Below, in pieces: positions 8,416-17,674 of a stretch of DNA of 64,000 bases. Location of the stretch: positions 372,001 to 436,000 of the forward strand of contig NZ_CP186485.1 of NCBI RefSeq assembly GCF_049348705.1, given 5' to 3'. The stretch comes from Paracoxiella cheracis. GTDB taxonomy: Bacteria; Pseudomonadota; Gammaproteobacteria; Coxiellales; Coxiellaceae. Each line of letters opens with the position of its first letter. Position 1 is the stretch's first letter. The position numbers were made by a program, and so were the translations under genes. The notes beneath the pieces are model-generated. The model worked only from the letters and a program-made list of their open reading frames with translations. It was not told where the DNA came from and ran no database searches.

Positions 8416-9336
8416 TCAAGAAAGATTCCGATTCGTGCATGCCTCACAGTCCGTAATGTTTTGTTCGGGTTGTAAGGTAATATGATTAATATTGTATTCT
8501 GATTTCAAAACCATTTTCATCTCAGAAAATACGTTTTCCCACATCGTGATGTTTTTGACATCCACATGAGCCGAAAGTGCTATTTTACCAGAAGATAATG
8601 TCCAAATGTGAAGATCGTGAATTGCTTTTACTCCATCCAGTTGTGAGAGGTGCTGAGACACTTGGCGAATGTTGAGATGTTGAGGCACGCCTTCCATTAA
8701 TACTGTCATCGTTTCGCGCAACAAGCGTAAACTCGATATCATGATAAGGATACCGATGAAAATGGATAAGATAGGATCGATACGCAGCCAGCCTGTAAAA
8801 TAAATAATAACACCCGATGTGAAGGCCGCAAGTGAACCCAGTAGGTCACCTAAGACATGAAGAAGTGCTGCTTGAACGTTTAAGGTTCGTTCGCTGCGTG
8901 TTAGCAGCCATGCGACTAAGAGATTAATGGCAACGCCGATTGCAGCGATGACCATAACGGGAATACCGTTGACCTGCATTGGTGTATGAAGTCGACGAAT
9001 GGCTTCGACAACAACTGCCACAGAAATAACGAGCATGATGACACTGCTGACCCAAGCTGCGAGTACTTCGGCCCGACCGAGACCGTAAGTATGCTTACTT
9101 GAAGGGGGTCTTAGTGCTACCCAGGCTGCGATGGCTGCAATGGTGAGGGTAACCGAGTCGGAGGCCATGTGGCCAGCATCCCCTAGTAGGGTAAGTGATC
9201 TAGCCCACCAGCCACCGATGGCCTCAATGCCAGCAAAGCCTAAGGTTAGCACAATGGCAAGCATGAGTACCTTGTGAGAGGCGCTGCGACCATGCTGATG
9301 GTGGTGGTCATGGTGATTGTGTTGGTGTGCGTTCAT
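8416..9336 (-). CDS. Cation diffusion facilitator (Zn/Co/Cd efflux)
   Basis: A 306-residue CDF transporter. The N-terminus is His-rich (HNHHDHHHQHG), a likely metal-sensing tail. Six membrane segments follow, with the two metal-binding motifs LLGDAGHMASD (TM2) and LHVLGDLLGS (TM5). The cytosolic C-terminal domain carries HDLHIWTLSSG and LSAHVDV, typical of the ZitB/CzcD group. It exports Zn2+, Co2+ or Cd2+ in exchange for protons. It is the first gene of the leftward cluster, 12 bp before the Hpt gene. Confidence 0.92.
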   Translation of the reverse strand: MNAHQHNHHDHHHQHGRSASHKVLMLAIVLTLGFAGIEAIGGWWARSLTLLGDAGHMASDSVTLTIAAIAAWVALRPPSSKHTYGLGRAEVLAAWVSSVIMLVISVAVVVEAIRRLHTPMQVNGIPVMVIAAIGVAINLLVAWLLTRSERTLNVQAALLHVLGDLLGSLAAFTSGVIIYFTGWLRIDPILSIFIGILIMISSLRLLRETMTVLMEGVPQHLNIRQVSQHLSQLDGVKAIHDLHIWTLSSGKIALSAHVDVKNITMWENVFSEMKMVLKSEYNINHITLQPEQNITDCEACTNRNLS

Positions 9337-9463
9337 TTGCGGGTATTTTACTATTAAGTATGGAGTTATTCACGAGTTTTTATTGGTAAGTACGCGCCCT
9401 CGGTATGTGGAGCGCCGTTTGTGGGTGATTTTCCGCGAAAAACGAGCCTCGTCATGCTTTGAA

Positions 9464-9590
9464 TTTCAATTGCTTGGCTTACGCGATTGGGGTTACTGCT
9501 TTTCGGGAATCGCCCTCCTTGGCTGCTAAGTACGTCCATGGTACTTAAGCCCGCAAAACAGTAACCCCAACCTCTCTGCCGCAATTGAAA
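9464..9590. repeat. Imperfect palindromic repeat, copy R1
   Basis: Starts TTTCAATTGC (9464-9473) and ends GCAATTGAAA (9581-9590). Inner arms GGGGTTACTGCTTTTCGGG (9489-9507) and CCCGCAAAACAGTAACCCC (9551-9569) pair almost fully. Related copies are at 15149-15272, 48323-48370 (core deleted) and about 50836-50880 (half). An IS6-like element begins 4 bp after it. Confidence 0.8.
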
Positions 9591-9593
9591 TGC

Positions 9594-10474
9594 GGTTTTG
9601 TAAAATCTCAGTCTATGCTGTATTTTGTTCGTCCATTTAATGAACGATTGAGTGAGACTACCGGTATGAATTGTCCGCATTGTGATTCAAGTGTTACAAA
9701 GGGTTTAAAAAAGCTGACGTCTTTAGGGTATAAACAGTTTGTTTGCAGTGATTGTGGTAAGCAATTTAATCAACGCAGTGGCACAGCGTTGAACTTTATC
9801 ATGTATCCAACGGATGTGGTTAGGACGGTAGTTCAGTATTATTATCAGTTTAAAGTCAGTCTCCACGATGTAGTTGCGTTAATGGTGATGCGGGGTTTTC
9901 ATGTAACGCATCAAACGGTTCATAATTGGGTGCATCGTTTTGGTCCGGCGCTTGGGATGAGATTACGGGCACGCCGGTATCAAAAATCCAATGACCGTTG
10001 GCACGTCGATTGTACTTATTTACGTATTGAAGGCCGTTGGTGTTATTTTTACAGGGCGATTGATGAAAAGGGCGATTTGATCGATGTCTATTTAAGTGAT
10101 GTACGAGATCAGCAGGCCGCAGAAAACTTCTTCAAGCAGGCGGCTAAAACGAGTGGCATTTATCCTGAGCAAATCACGACTGATAAAGAGCCCGCCCTTT
10201 ATCCTGCGATCCAAGCTGTCTTTGGTGAGTATACCGACCATCGGGATAATAACTATTTGAATAATCGTATTGAGCAATCCCATCGAGGCATCAAATCACG
10301 TATGCGTGTGATGAAGGGATTCAAGAATATATTTTGCGCATTACGGTTTTGTACAGTCTTTGAAGAAATACAGCAGTTTTTTAGAGAAAAAAATAAAAAT
10401 CTCAGGACAATTCTATCTAAATTTCAAACTTTCAATCAATTATTCCAACAAGCTTTCTGAATAACTCTATTATA
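9594..10474 (+). mobile_element. IS6-like zinc-ribbon element, copy a, right end displaced
   Basis: Begins with GGTTTTGTAAAATCTCAG. Compared with the full copy at 18383-19304, the last 50 or so bases are missing here, because IS4 copy 2 begins at 10475. The missing tip is at 40704-40751 on the other strand, next to IS4 copy 4. This shows the element was split by an IS4 insertion and its halves separated by an inversion. Confidence 0.88.
9666..10460 (+). CDS. IS6-like transposase with N-terminal zinc ribbon, copy a
   Basis: 264 residues from MNCPHCDSS. The N-terminal domain has two CxxC pairs (CPHC, CSDC) that should bind zinc. A helix-turn-helix region follows (VSLHDVVALMVMRGFHVTHQTVHNW). 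The DDE core shows WHVDCTYLRIEGRWCYFYRAIDEKG, TTDKEPALYPA and YLNNRIEQSHRGIKSRMR. This corresponds to the IS6 class that carries an extra zinc ribbon. The gene is intact although the element's right tip has been moved. Identical proteins are encoded at 18455-19249 and, split, at 15463-17270. Confidence 0.9.
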   Translation: MNCPHCDSSVTKGLKKLTSLGYKQFVCSDCGKQFNQRSGTALNFIMYPTDVVRTVVQYYYQFKVSLHDVVALMVMRGFHVTHQTVHNWVHRFGPALGMRLRARRYQKSNDRWHVDCTYLRIEGRWCYFYRAIDEKGDLIDVYLSDVRDQQAAENFFKQAAKTSGIYPEQITTDKEPALYPAIQAVFGEYTDHRDNNYLNNRIEQSHRGIKSRMRVMKGFKNIFCALRFCTVFEEIQQFFREKNKNLRTILSKFQTFNQLFQQAF

Positions 10475-12195
10475 TTGGACTTTGGATAAATAAAATCCCT
10501 TGCCAGTTAGGACAATAATCAAAAAATGTGAGTTTCTAAATCTTAAGCTGTTTTTTGCAGCAATTCGTAGAATTTCTCAGGTGTAAAATTTATTTTATCC
10601 AACCATGATTTTACTATCCCAATCAAATCCTCTATTTTTTCAGGGTCTGAGTTTTGCGTCTTTTCTTCAGTCCTCTGAATCGTTTTAATTTTTGAGTTGC
10701 TATTTTTGAAAATAGCAGGATGTCGCGTGCGTTTCCCCTGCGTATCACCTTTGGTTCTGCCTTGCGGATTACCGCGTGGTTTGCAGAGATTAGCAGGCGT
10801 GCCAACGGTATCAAGCACCGTAGAAAAACCCCGTTGCGTTTGTGAAGGGGTCGCAGTTATTGATGGTTTTTCGTTATCCACTTGGAAGCTCGGCAAATAC
10901 CGCTCCCATTTTTTCGGTAAAATCGGGGCAAGATTCCTCGCTAGATAAAGTTGCGTATACGCTAATGCTGTCATCCGCCACCAATCTTCTTCGTGCTTAA
11001 CATCCGGTGTTTGGTATCGGTCAAATAACAGTTTGTCTTTACCAAAACGAAAGTAGTGTTCAATGTCATAGCGTCTATCGTAATAGTGATAGGCTTCTAA
11101 TGCTGTGATTTCATTACGTCGTTCACCAGCGAGTCCTAACCAGAGTGGATTTTTATATAAAGATTTACCGTTAGCATCAACCGCAACCAATTGCACAACA
11201 GTAACAGGATGCTCATATCCTTTAAATTGCTTTGAACCACGCAGTAATTGGTCACGCCATATTTTAATCTCCAATTGGTAAGTTTTGCCACTGCGGGTTG
11301 TAATGGGTTGCTGCACAATCTCATCGGATTCACGGTGAGTCGTGCTGTCGTTTAGTTTCATCGCATCACCATAGCGTTTTATACTTCCTGAGGTATTATC
11401 TTCTATTGATGCGGGCGCGAAAACATTACGGGTACTGTTAAAACGGAAAAGATGTACCCAATTGGGATTTTCGCTAACCAGTTTACGGCAAGCTTCTGTA
11501 CCATATTTTGAATCAGCCACGCTAACCACCAATTTATGAGTAAGCGCTAAGTCTGCAATACAACGGTTAATTTGCTGCATCCCAACTACATTGCCTTTTT
11601 CATCGCTTTTAACGCGCCTCGTATCCAGTGGAACTAACCAATGCTTTTCTTGAGCTGCACCATCATTGGGCAATAGTGATACCGTTGAATATTCATGTCC
11701 AATGGTAATCGGTTTGTTACCCGGTGCTGGATTAGGGCTGTAAACCACATGGCGATCTTCAACACAGTGTGCACTTTGACGCGACTGTGGTGTCGTATCC
11801 GCAATAATGATCACACGGTCATCGCTATGACTCACATGTTCATATTGTATTTTCATCATGCTATCCCAACAATTTGCTACCGACAAACCATCGCTAATCG
11901 CATCGGTAATACTACTGTATTCACGTTCAAAGTATGGCGATTCACATAATTCTATGGGTGTTTTGCAGCGATGGCCATGGCTTGAAAGGGCATCGAGTAA
12001 ATTCATATTGGCATCGCGTCGCGCGGGGAAGATGTTGTAGAGGAATGTACGGAATTGTTTTAGTTTTTCTGTCGCTAACATCGTTTGTTCCTTATTTTAT
12101 TTTTTCGAACAAACGTTGTTTACAACGTAAAATTTTTTTTCGGTTTCTATGTCAAGCAATTTTTAATTATTTTTATAAATTTATCCAAAGTCCAA
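10475..12195 (-). mobile_element. IS4-type element, copy 2 (inversion endpoint)
   Basis: Full 1,721-bp copy. Its left flank ends TATTATA inside the IS6-like element. Its right flank is a fragment of another IS4 copy. The two flanks do not match each other, but they match those of copy 4 at 40752-42472 in crossed fashion, so this copy is one endpoint of an inversion. Confidence 0.92.
10543..12081 (-). CDS. IS4-type DDE transposase, copy 2
   Basis: 512 residues, identical to copy 3 and differing from copy 1 by one residue (Pro in VQQPITTRSGK). The YREK signature and both Asp motifs are intact, so it should be active. The start follows AAGGAA, 7 bp upstream on the minus strand, as in the other copies. 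Confidence 0.9.
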   Translation of the reverse strand: MLATEKLKQFRTFLYNIFPARRDANMNLLDALSSHGHRCKTPIELCESPYFEREYSSITDAISDGLSVANCWDSMMKIQYEHVSHSDDRVIIIADTTPQSRQSAHCVEDRHVVYSPNPAPGNKPITIGHEYSTVSLLPNDGAAQEKHWLVPLDTRRVKSDEKGNVVGMQQINRCIADLALTHKLVVSVADSKYGTEACRKLVSENPNWVHLFRFNSTRNVFAPASIEDNTSGSIKRYGDAMKLNDSTTHRESDEIVQQPITTRSGKTYQLEIKIWRDQLLRGSKQFKGYEHPVTVVQLVAVDANGKSLYKNPLWLGLAGERRNEITALEAYHYYDRRYDIEHYFRFGKDKLLFDRYQTPDVKHEEDWWRMTALAYTQLYLARNLAPILPKKWERYLPSFQVDNEKPSITATPSQTQRGFSTVLDTVGTPANLCKPRGNPQGRTKGDTQGKRTRHPAIFKNSNSKIKTIQRTEEKTQNSDPEKIEDLIGIVKSWLDKINFTPEKFYELLQKTA

Positions 12196-12729
12196 ATCAT
12201 TGGGCAATAGTGATACCGTTGAATATTCATGTCCAATGGTAATCGGTTTGTTACCCGGTGCTGGATTAGGGCTGTAAACCACATGGCGATCTTCAACACA
12301 GTGTGCACTTTGACGCGACTGTGGTGTCGTATCCGCAATAATGATCACACGGTCATCGCTATGACTCACATGTTCATATTGTATTTTCATCATGCTATCC
12401 CAACAATTTGCTACCGACAAACCATCGCTAATCGCATCGGTAATACTACTGTATTCACGTTCAAAGTATGGCGATTCACATAATTCTATAGGTGTTTTGC
12501 AGCGATGGCCATGGCTTGAAAGGGCATCGAGTAAATTCATATTGGCATCGCGTCGCGCGGGGAAGATGTTGTAGAGGAATGTACGGAATTGTTTTAGTTT
12601 TTCTGTCGCTAACATCGTTTGTTCCTTATTTTATTTTTTCGAACAAACGTTGTTTACAACGTAAAATTTTTTTTCGGTTTCTATGTCAAGCAATTTTTAA
12701 TTATTTTTATAAATTTATCCAAAGTCCAA
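12196..12729 (-). mobile_element. IS4-type element, 5' fragment in tandem
   Basis: The 534 bp next to the 5' end of an IS4 copy, with the first 140 codons of the transposase (start at 12615) and the terminal repeat at 12729. The 3' part is absent, and full copy 2 abuts it in the same orientation. The outer flank TGTAAT (as read on the minus strand) equals the flank found at 42473-42478 next to copy 4. Confidence 0.9.
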
Positions 12730-12745
12730 ATTACAGACGCACTGA

Positions 12746-13333
12746 TTAGCTATTAGTTTTTCCTAGGTTAAACTGCTTCACTGTCTTTTCGATAAAGCGC
12801 GCGACTTCAGGGCTTGTAAGTCCATAATTTTTAGCCTCATCGATTGCAGCTTTTGGAGCGGCATGAAATTCGGTGATGTTGTTAAACGCTATCATCATCG
12901 CAGCTCGATTACCCGTTTTGCAATGAATAAAAATGGGATAGCCTTTAGGCGGATAAATAGCTTTATTAAACTGCTTAATTGTCTCAACATTAAAGTTAGC
13001 CAAATCCACCGGAATATGAATGTATTTCATACCCAATTTTTTCGCTGTAGTAGCTTCGTCAAAAGATAACGCTTCGTTTTGTGGCAATAAATTAATATAC
13101 GTTTTTATTTTGAGTTTTCTAAGCTGTCTCAAGCCGGATATCGTAGGCTTGCCCGCTGCTATGTAAATAGACCCTTCCATGGTAGCAATTTGATACACCT
13201 TACCAATGCCCGGAATGTTCTTGGATTGAAATGCCAATTGCGTAGCAGGCTCTAATCCTGCATAAGTGGTTATCAACGCAAGAAAACTCACAACGAGCAC
13301 AAGTGATTGAAGCAGTGATTTCAATAGTCTCAT
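12746..13333 (-). CDS. Exported DUF442/PTP-like phosphatase
   Basis: 195 residues. An N-terminal hydrophobic stretch (LLQSLVLVVSFLALITTYAG) looks like a signal peptide or anchor. The rest resembles the dual-specificity/PTP-like fold of the DUF442 group: IYIAAGKPTISGLRQLRKLKIKTYINLL, YIHIPVD, and the P-loop FIHCKTGNRAAMM with Cys and Arg five residues apart, as in DUF442 (CRSGTRS type). It may dephosphorylate a periplasmic substrate; the real substrate is unknown. It follows pyrG by about 50 bp on the same strand. If the 30-kb inversion is undone, it lies between pyrG and kdsA. Confidence 0.7.
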   Translation of the reverse strand: MRLLKSLLQSLVLVVSFLALITTYAGLEPATQLAFQSKNIPGIGKVYQIATMEGSIYIAAGKPTISGLRQLRKLKIKTYINLLPQNEALSFDEATTAKKLGMKYIHIPVDLANFNVETIKQFNKAIYPPKGYPIFIHCKTGNRAAMMIAFNNITEFHAAPKAAIDEAKNYGLTSPEVARFIEKTVKQFNLGKTNS

Positions 13334-13384
13334 GGTTCCCTCCCGTTTCTCATCCTATAAATATAGCCCATTTTAAGCCAAATG

Positions 13385-15031
13385 CTAATGACTCGACAGC
13401 ACCGATTTCACTTTAGCCTGCGCAAGAGCGGCCTTTATAAAGCCTGTAAATAGCGGATGCCCCTCCCGCGGTGCCGAAGTAAATTCTGGATGGAACTGAC
13501 AGCCTAAAAACCAAGGGTGATCGGGCAGCTCCATCATCTCCACCAAACGTCCATCGATTGATCGTCCAGATACCACAAGCCCCGCTTTTTCCAGCCGACC
13601 GATCAATTCATTATTAACCTCATACCGATGACGATGTCGTTCAACTACCGTGTCTTTGTCATATAATTTATGCGCAATACTGCCCGACTTTAATCGGCAA
13701 GGTTGACCGCCTAAACGCATTGTACCCCCTAAGTCGTCGCCTTTTTTGCGCTTTTGCACTTGGCCATCTTCTTCCACCCATTCGCTCACTAGTGCAATGA
13801 TCGGATAGGGTGTGTCTGGATCAAATTCCGTGCTATTAGCATTGATCAGATTCGCTTTATGTCGTGCATATTCAATAATCGCTATTTGCATCCCTAAGCA
13901 AATACCCAAATAAGGGATACCATTTTCTCGCGCATATCGTGCAGCAAGTATTTTCCCTTCGATGCCGCGCACGCCAAAACCACCTGGCACTAGTATTGCA
14001 TCCACCCCTTTTAATAAATCTTGGCCGTGCAATTCAAGGGCTTCCGAATCAATATATTCAATATTGACCCGCGCATTTCTTTTAATGCCCGCATGAATTA
14101 AGGCTTCACTTAATGATTTGTACGAATCCTCTAAATTAATATATTTACCCACCATGGCAATTTTGACTTCATGTTGTGGATTTTTATGAGACTCAACGAC
14201 TTGTTGCCAGTCACTTAAGTCAGGTTTCACCAACGGCAAACCTAATTTTTCACAAACACGATTATCTAAACCTTGCTGATGCAAAATAATTGGGATTTCA
14301 TAAATACTCTCAGCATCTAATAAAGAAATTACGTCAGGAACGGCGACGTTTGTGAATAATGCAATTTTAGAACGCTCTGTTTCCGGTAACGGCCGCACCG
14401 AACGACACACCAAAATGTCAGGCTGGATACCTATTGAACGCAATTCTTTAACAGAATGCTGTGTAGGCTTTGTTTTGATCTCGCCCGATGCAGCAATATA
14501 GGGCACTAATGTCAGATGAATAAATAACGCCTGCTGCGCACCCAGTTCAATACGCATTTGACGAATCGCTTCTAAAAACGGCAGTGACTCAATGTCACCA
14601 ACGGTACCACCAATTTCAACCAGTGCCACATCGACATCATCAGCACCTTCTTTAATTTTGTGTTTTATTTCGTCCGTAATGTGCGGAATGACCTGCACCG
14701 TTGCCCCCAAATAATCACCATGGCGTTCTTTACGAATCACATCCGCATAAACGCGCCCTGTCGTAAAATTATTTTTCTTCGACATGGTGGCACGGACAAA
14801 ACGCTCGTAATGACCGAGGTCTAAATCGGTTTCAGCACCGTCTTCGGTCACAAACACCTCACCATGCTGAAAGGGACTCATCGTGCCCGGGTCAACATTA
14901 ATGTAGGGATCGAGTTTTATAAGAGTAACATTAAGGCCTTCTGCTTCCAGAATAGCGCCCAACGAAGCCGAAGTGATGCCTTTTCCTAATGAAGAAACCA
15001 CACCGCCAGTGATAAAAATATAACGTGTCAT
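13385..15031 (-). CDS. pyrG: CTP synthase
   Basis: Makes CTP from UTP, ATP and glutamine in the last step of de novo pyrimidine nucleotide synthesis. 548 residues from MTRYIFITGGVVSSLGKG. The N-terminal amidoligase domain has the P-loop SSLGKGITSASLG and the DPYINVDPGTMSPFQHGEVF region. The C-terminal class I glutaminase has PGGFGVRG, the Cys nucleophile in GICLGMQIA, and HPEF for the catalytic His/Glu. An upstream in-frame ATG at 15049 would lie inside the leader hairpin, so 15031 is preferred. The usual neighbours kdsA and eno are now 27 kb away because of an inversion. Confidence 0.97.
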   Translation of the reverse strand: MTRYIFITGGVVSSLGKGITSASLGAILEAEGLNVTLIKLDPYINVDPGTMSPFQHGEVFVTEDGAETDLDLGHYERFVRATMSKKNNFTTGRVYADVIRKERHGDYLGATVQVIPHITDEIKHKIKEGADDVDVALVEIGGTVGDIESLPFLEAIRQMRIELGAQQALFIHLTLVPYIAASGEIKTKPTQHSVKELRSIGIQPDILVCRSVRPLPETERSKIALFTNVAVPDVISLLDAESIYEIPIILHQQGLDNRVCEKLGLPLVKPDLSDWQQVVESHKNPQHEVKIAMVGKYINLEDSYKSLSEALIHAGIKRNARVNIEYIDSEALELHGQDLLKGVDAILVPGGFGVRGIEGKILAARYARENGIPYLGICLGMQIAIIEYARHKANLINANSTEFDPDTPYPIIALVSEWVEEDGQVQKRKKGDDLGGTMRLGGQPCRLKSGSIAHKLYDKDTVVERHRHRYEVNNELIGRLEKAGLVVSGRSIDGRLVEMMELPDHPWFLGCQFHPEFTSAPREGHPLFTGFIKAALAQAKVKSVLSSH

Positions 15032-15032
15032 G

Positions 15033-15074
15033 GGAATTCCCGTTTTCAACTAAAAACGGGAATTCATTATACCA
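15033..15074 (-). promoter_or_regulatory. pyrG promoter and leader hairpin
   Basis: On the minus strand an extended -10 (TGGTATAAT) is followed directly by GAATTCCCGTTTT, a short loop and GAAAACGGGAATTC, ending 3 bases before the pyrG ATG. The transcript would begin at or near this 13-bp stem, which covers the place of the ribosome site. That could make initiation depend on the hairpin, or the repeat may be chance. No clear -35 is seen. Confidence 0.45.
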
Positions 15075-15148
15075 GAGCACCCTCGGAAGAGGAAGGGATT
15101 AAGAGCATCTCTTGAAATTGTTTTAAAACTATAAAACAATTTTATCGA

Positions 15149-15272
15149 TTTCAATTGCTTGCCAATACGAGAAGAGGGCCGTGTTTTCGGGAGGCGCCAT
15201 CCGTAGCTGCTTAGTGCGATCCTGGCACTAACGCCCGAAAACACGGCCCCCTTCTCTTTGCCACAATTGAAA
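15149..15272. repeat. Imperfect palindromic repeat, copy R2
   Basis: Same build as R1: TTTCAATTGC at the left, CAATTGAAA at the right. The inner arms GGGCCGTGTTTTCGGG and CCCGAAAACACGGCCC differ from R1 in sequence but still pair. An extra outer pair (CATCTCTTGAAAT at about 15110 and ATTTCAAGAGATG at about 15299) surrounds it. It lies between pyrG and a broken transporter gene, in no ORF. Confidence 0.8.
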
Positions 15273-15312
15273 TGCTATTTAATTAGCTGAAAATAGATTT
15301 CAAGAGATGGCC

Positions 15313-15407
15313 TTAAGAATTGTTTTTTCGACGTAACAGCAACCCCGTCAGCAAACCCAGGGCGCTAACGACGACTAAAACCCACATGGCGTGGTCATAG
15401 CCTGTGA
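15313..15407 (-). pseudogene. C-terminal remnant of a membrane protein
   Basis: About 30 codons remain: TGYDHAMWVLVVVSALGLL, then TGLLLRRKNN and a stop. One hydrophobic segment followed by a basic tail is typical of the last helix of an MFS-type carrier. The IS6-like copy b begins at 15408 and has removed the rest; no matching remainder was found in the window. Confidence 0.5.
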
Positions 15408-15906
15408 GGTTCTTTAAAAACTCAGTCAACTATTGACTCATATGCTTCTATAATAGAGTTATTCAGAAAGCTTGTTGGAATAATTGATTGAAGGTTTGAA
15501 ATTTAGATAGAATTGTCCTGAGATTTTTATTTTTTTCTCTAAAAAACTGCTGTATTTCTTCAAAGACTGTACAAAACCGTAATGCGCAAAATATATTCTT
15601 GAATCCCTTCATCACACGCATACGTGATTTGATGCCTCGATGGGATTGCTCAATACGATTATTCAAATAGTTATTATCCCGATGGTCGGTATACTCACCA
15701 AAGACAGCTTGGATCGCAGGATAAAGGGCGGGCTCTTTATCAGTCGTGATTTGCTCAGGATAAATGCCACTCGTTTTAGCCGCCTGCTTGAAGAAGTTTT
15801 CTGCGGCCTGCTGATCTCGTACATCACTTAAATAGACATCGATCAAATCGCCCTTTTCATCAATCGCCCTGTAAAAATAACACCAACGGCCTTCAATACG
15901 TAAATA

Positions 15907-16916
15907 ACCTCAGTTCTGGATAACTGCGTATAAATTATTCTTTATATTGTTGGTTTTTATTCCTGGTTTGTTTGGTCGCCAAGAATAGGCAATTAGCGCT
16001 GCAAGGGTATTGACTAAAAAATTAATCGGACTACGATGACGCGAATGCTCAACATGATACAAGTTTTTCAACTGATCGATAATCGTTTCTACGATGCCAC
16101 GTTGTTTTAGGAAAAACTTTTCAAATGCAGAAAGCATTTTGTTCTTCATATTTTTACGGACTTTTGTCACAAATTTTAAATCGTGTTTTGCCAAATCGTC
16201 CGCAAGATCTTTTCCAAGATACCCTTTATCGCCAGCGCCCAACCCCTTTAAATTAGCCATTAATTTTCTAACAACAGCGCGATCATCCACGTTCCCTTTC
16301 GTTAAACAAAAACGGATTAATTCCCCTTGATGATTAATCACAATATGTAGTTTAAAGCCGTAAACCCAGCCCATTGTGCTTTTACTGCGTTTAGCAATGC
16401 CTTTGAAAACCTTGTTTCGATAAATTCGTTTATTGTGGCATACGCGTAGTGTAGTTGAGTCAATATAATACAATCCCGTGTGTTTGCCCTTTCTCGAAAG
16501 CAAATAGGCGGCGAGCATCATTAGCGCTGCTGATTGGCAGGCGACAAAACGTGTGTAACTCAGCGCCGTAGGAAAATACTTCTTCATGTCTTGTAAAACA
16601 CATCCACAATAAAAATCCTTAAATGTGCGATAGTGACTCATTTGAAACAACACAATGATGGTGCCAATTTCAGACAAGCTCATTTGCATCGCTCGATCTC
16701 GTTTTCTGTCTGGGTTCGGTAGCAAATACTTTGATTGACCTTTCAAATAATCCTTGCAAAAATCATCCATATCACAAAAAATCTCCGTGACCGGTGCCAA
16801 CATGATTAACTCCTGTTACATTATTTAGCTGTAATTTTGGAGCTAAATTTTAGCGGTTCCGGTCTTTTTTTCAATTATTTCATTCACTTATTCCTTTTCT
16901 TATACAGAACTCAGGT
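15907..16916 (-). mobile_element. IS982-family insertion sequence
   Basis: 1,010 bp with end repeats of the type ACCTcAGTTCTGgATAA, flanked by a 6-bp direct duplication TAAATA (15901-15906 and 16917-16922) inside the IS6-like transposase gene. It therefore inserted after the IS6-like copy was established. Confidence 0.9.
15910..16803 (-). CDS. IS982-family transposase
   Basis: 297 residues. Family features are the N-terminal EIFCDMDDFCKDY, LSEIGTIIVLFQMSHYRTFK, YYIDSTTLRVCHNKR with the first catalytic Asp, GDKGYLGKDLADDL with the second, and KQRGIVETIIDQLKN with the Glu, ending in an INFLVNTLAALIAY helix. Intact and probably functional. The stop codon lies within the terminal repeat. Confidence 0.93.
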   Translation of the reverse strand: MLAPVTEIFCDMDDFCKDYLKGQSKYLLPNPDRKRDRAMQMSLSEIGTIIVLFQMSHYRTFKDFYCGCVLQDMKKYFPTALSYTRFVACQSAALMMLAAYLLSRKGKHTGLYYIDSTTLRVCHNKRIYRNKVFKGIAKRSKSTMGWVYGFKLHIVINHQGELIRFCLTKGNVDDRAVVRKLMANLKGLGAGDKGYLGKDLADDLAKHDLKFVTKVRKNMKNKMLSAFEKFFLKQRGIVETIIDQLKNLYHVEHSRHRSPINFLVNTLAALIAYSWRPNKPGIKTNNIKNNLYAVIQN

Positions 16917-17381
16917 TAAATAAGTACAATCGACGTGCCAACGGTCATTGGATTTTTGATACCGGCGTGCCCGTAATCTCATCCCAAGCGCCGGACCAAA
17001 ACGATGCACCCAATTATGAACCGTTTGATGCGTTACATGAAAACCCCGCATCACCATTAACGCAACTACATCGTGGAGACTGACTTTAAACTGATAATAA
17101 TACTGAACTACCGTCCTAACCACATCCGTTGGATACATGATAAAGTTCAACGCTGTGCCACTGCGTTGATTAAATTGCTTACCACAATCACTGCAAACAA
17201 ACTGTTTATACCCTAAAGACGTCAGCTTTTTTAAACCCTTTGTAACACTTGAATCACAATGCGGACAATTCATACCGGTAGTCTCACTCAATCGTTCATT
17301 AAATGGACGAACAAAATACAGCATAGACTGAGATTTTACAAAACCGGGTGAGCACCCCAAAAATGCACGGAAAAATAGGTT

Positions 17382-17498
17382 ACGATAATGGGACATTATC
17401 GGAGATTGCTCAGAAAATAAGCAAAAGTTAATTTTTGTACAGAAAGATACCCTAGAGTTTGTTTTTTTTTCATAAAGTATTAATTTTTTTTTGTAACT
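17382..17498 (+). repeat. Direct repeat D1 (partner at 23856-23967)
   Basis: About 115 bp shared with 23856-23967, including the inverted repeat CGATAAT-N5-ATTATCG and the conserved block AGAAAGATACCCTAGAGTT. Each copy lies upstream of an unrecognised gene on the plus strand. The repeats flank a 6.4-kb stretch with an integrase, so they may be attachment-like repeats or a shared regulatory leader. Confidence 0.7.
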
Positions 17499-17674
17499 AT
17501 ATCTATCTCGACTGAAAAACAAGACAGAGTTGTTGGATGGCTGACTAATTCAGATTATACGCTTGCTCCATAAATGCTTAATGAATTTTTGTTAGATTTA
17601 TTTCAGCGACGGATGTTGAATTGGAGCTGAAGAATGCCGCATAACAAACCGTACAGAAAAAAAGGACCAATCAA

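Larger units (their letters stand above)
15408..17345 (-). mobile_element. IS6-like zinc-ribbon element, copy b, split by IS982
   Basis: Terminal repeats GGTTCTTTAAAAACTCAG (15408) and the inverse of GGTTTTGTAAAATCTCAG (to 17345). The transposase is cut into an N-terminal part (from 17270 to 16917) and a C-terminal part (15906 to 15463) by the IS982 at 15907-16916. Removing the IS982 and one TAAATA restores the frame. No 8-bp duplication flanks copy b. Confidence 0.9.
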
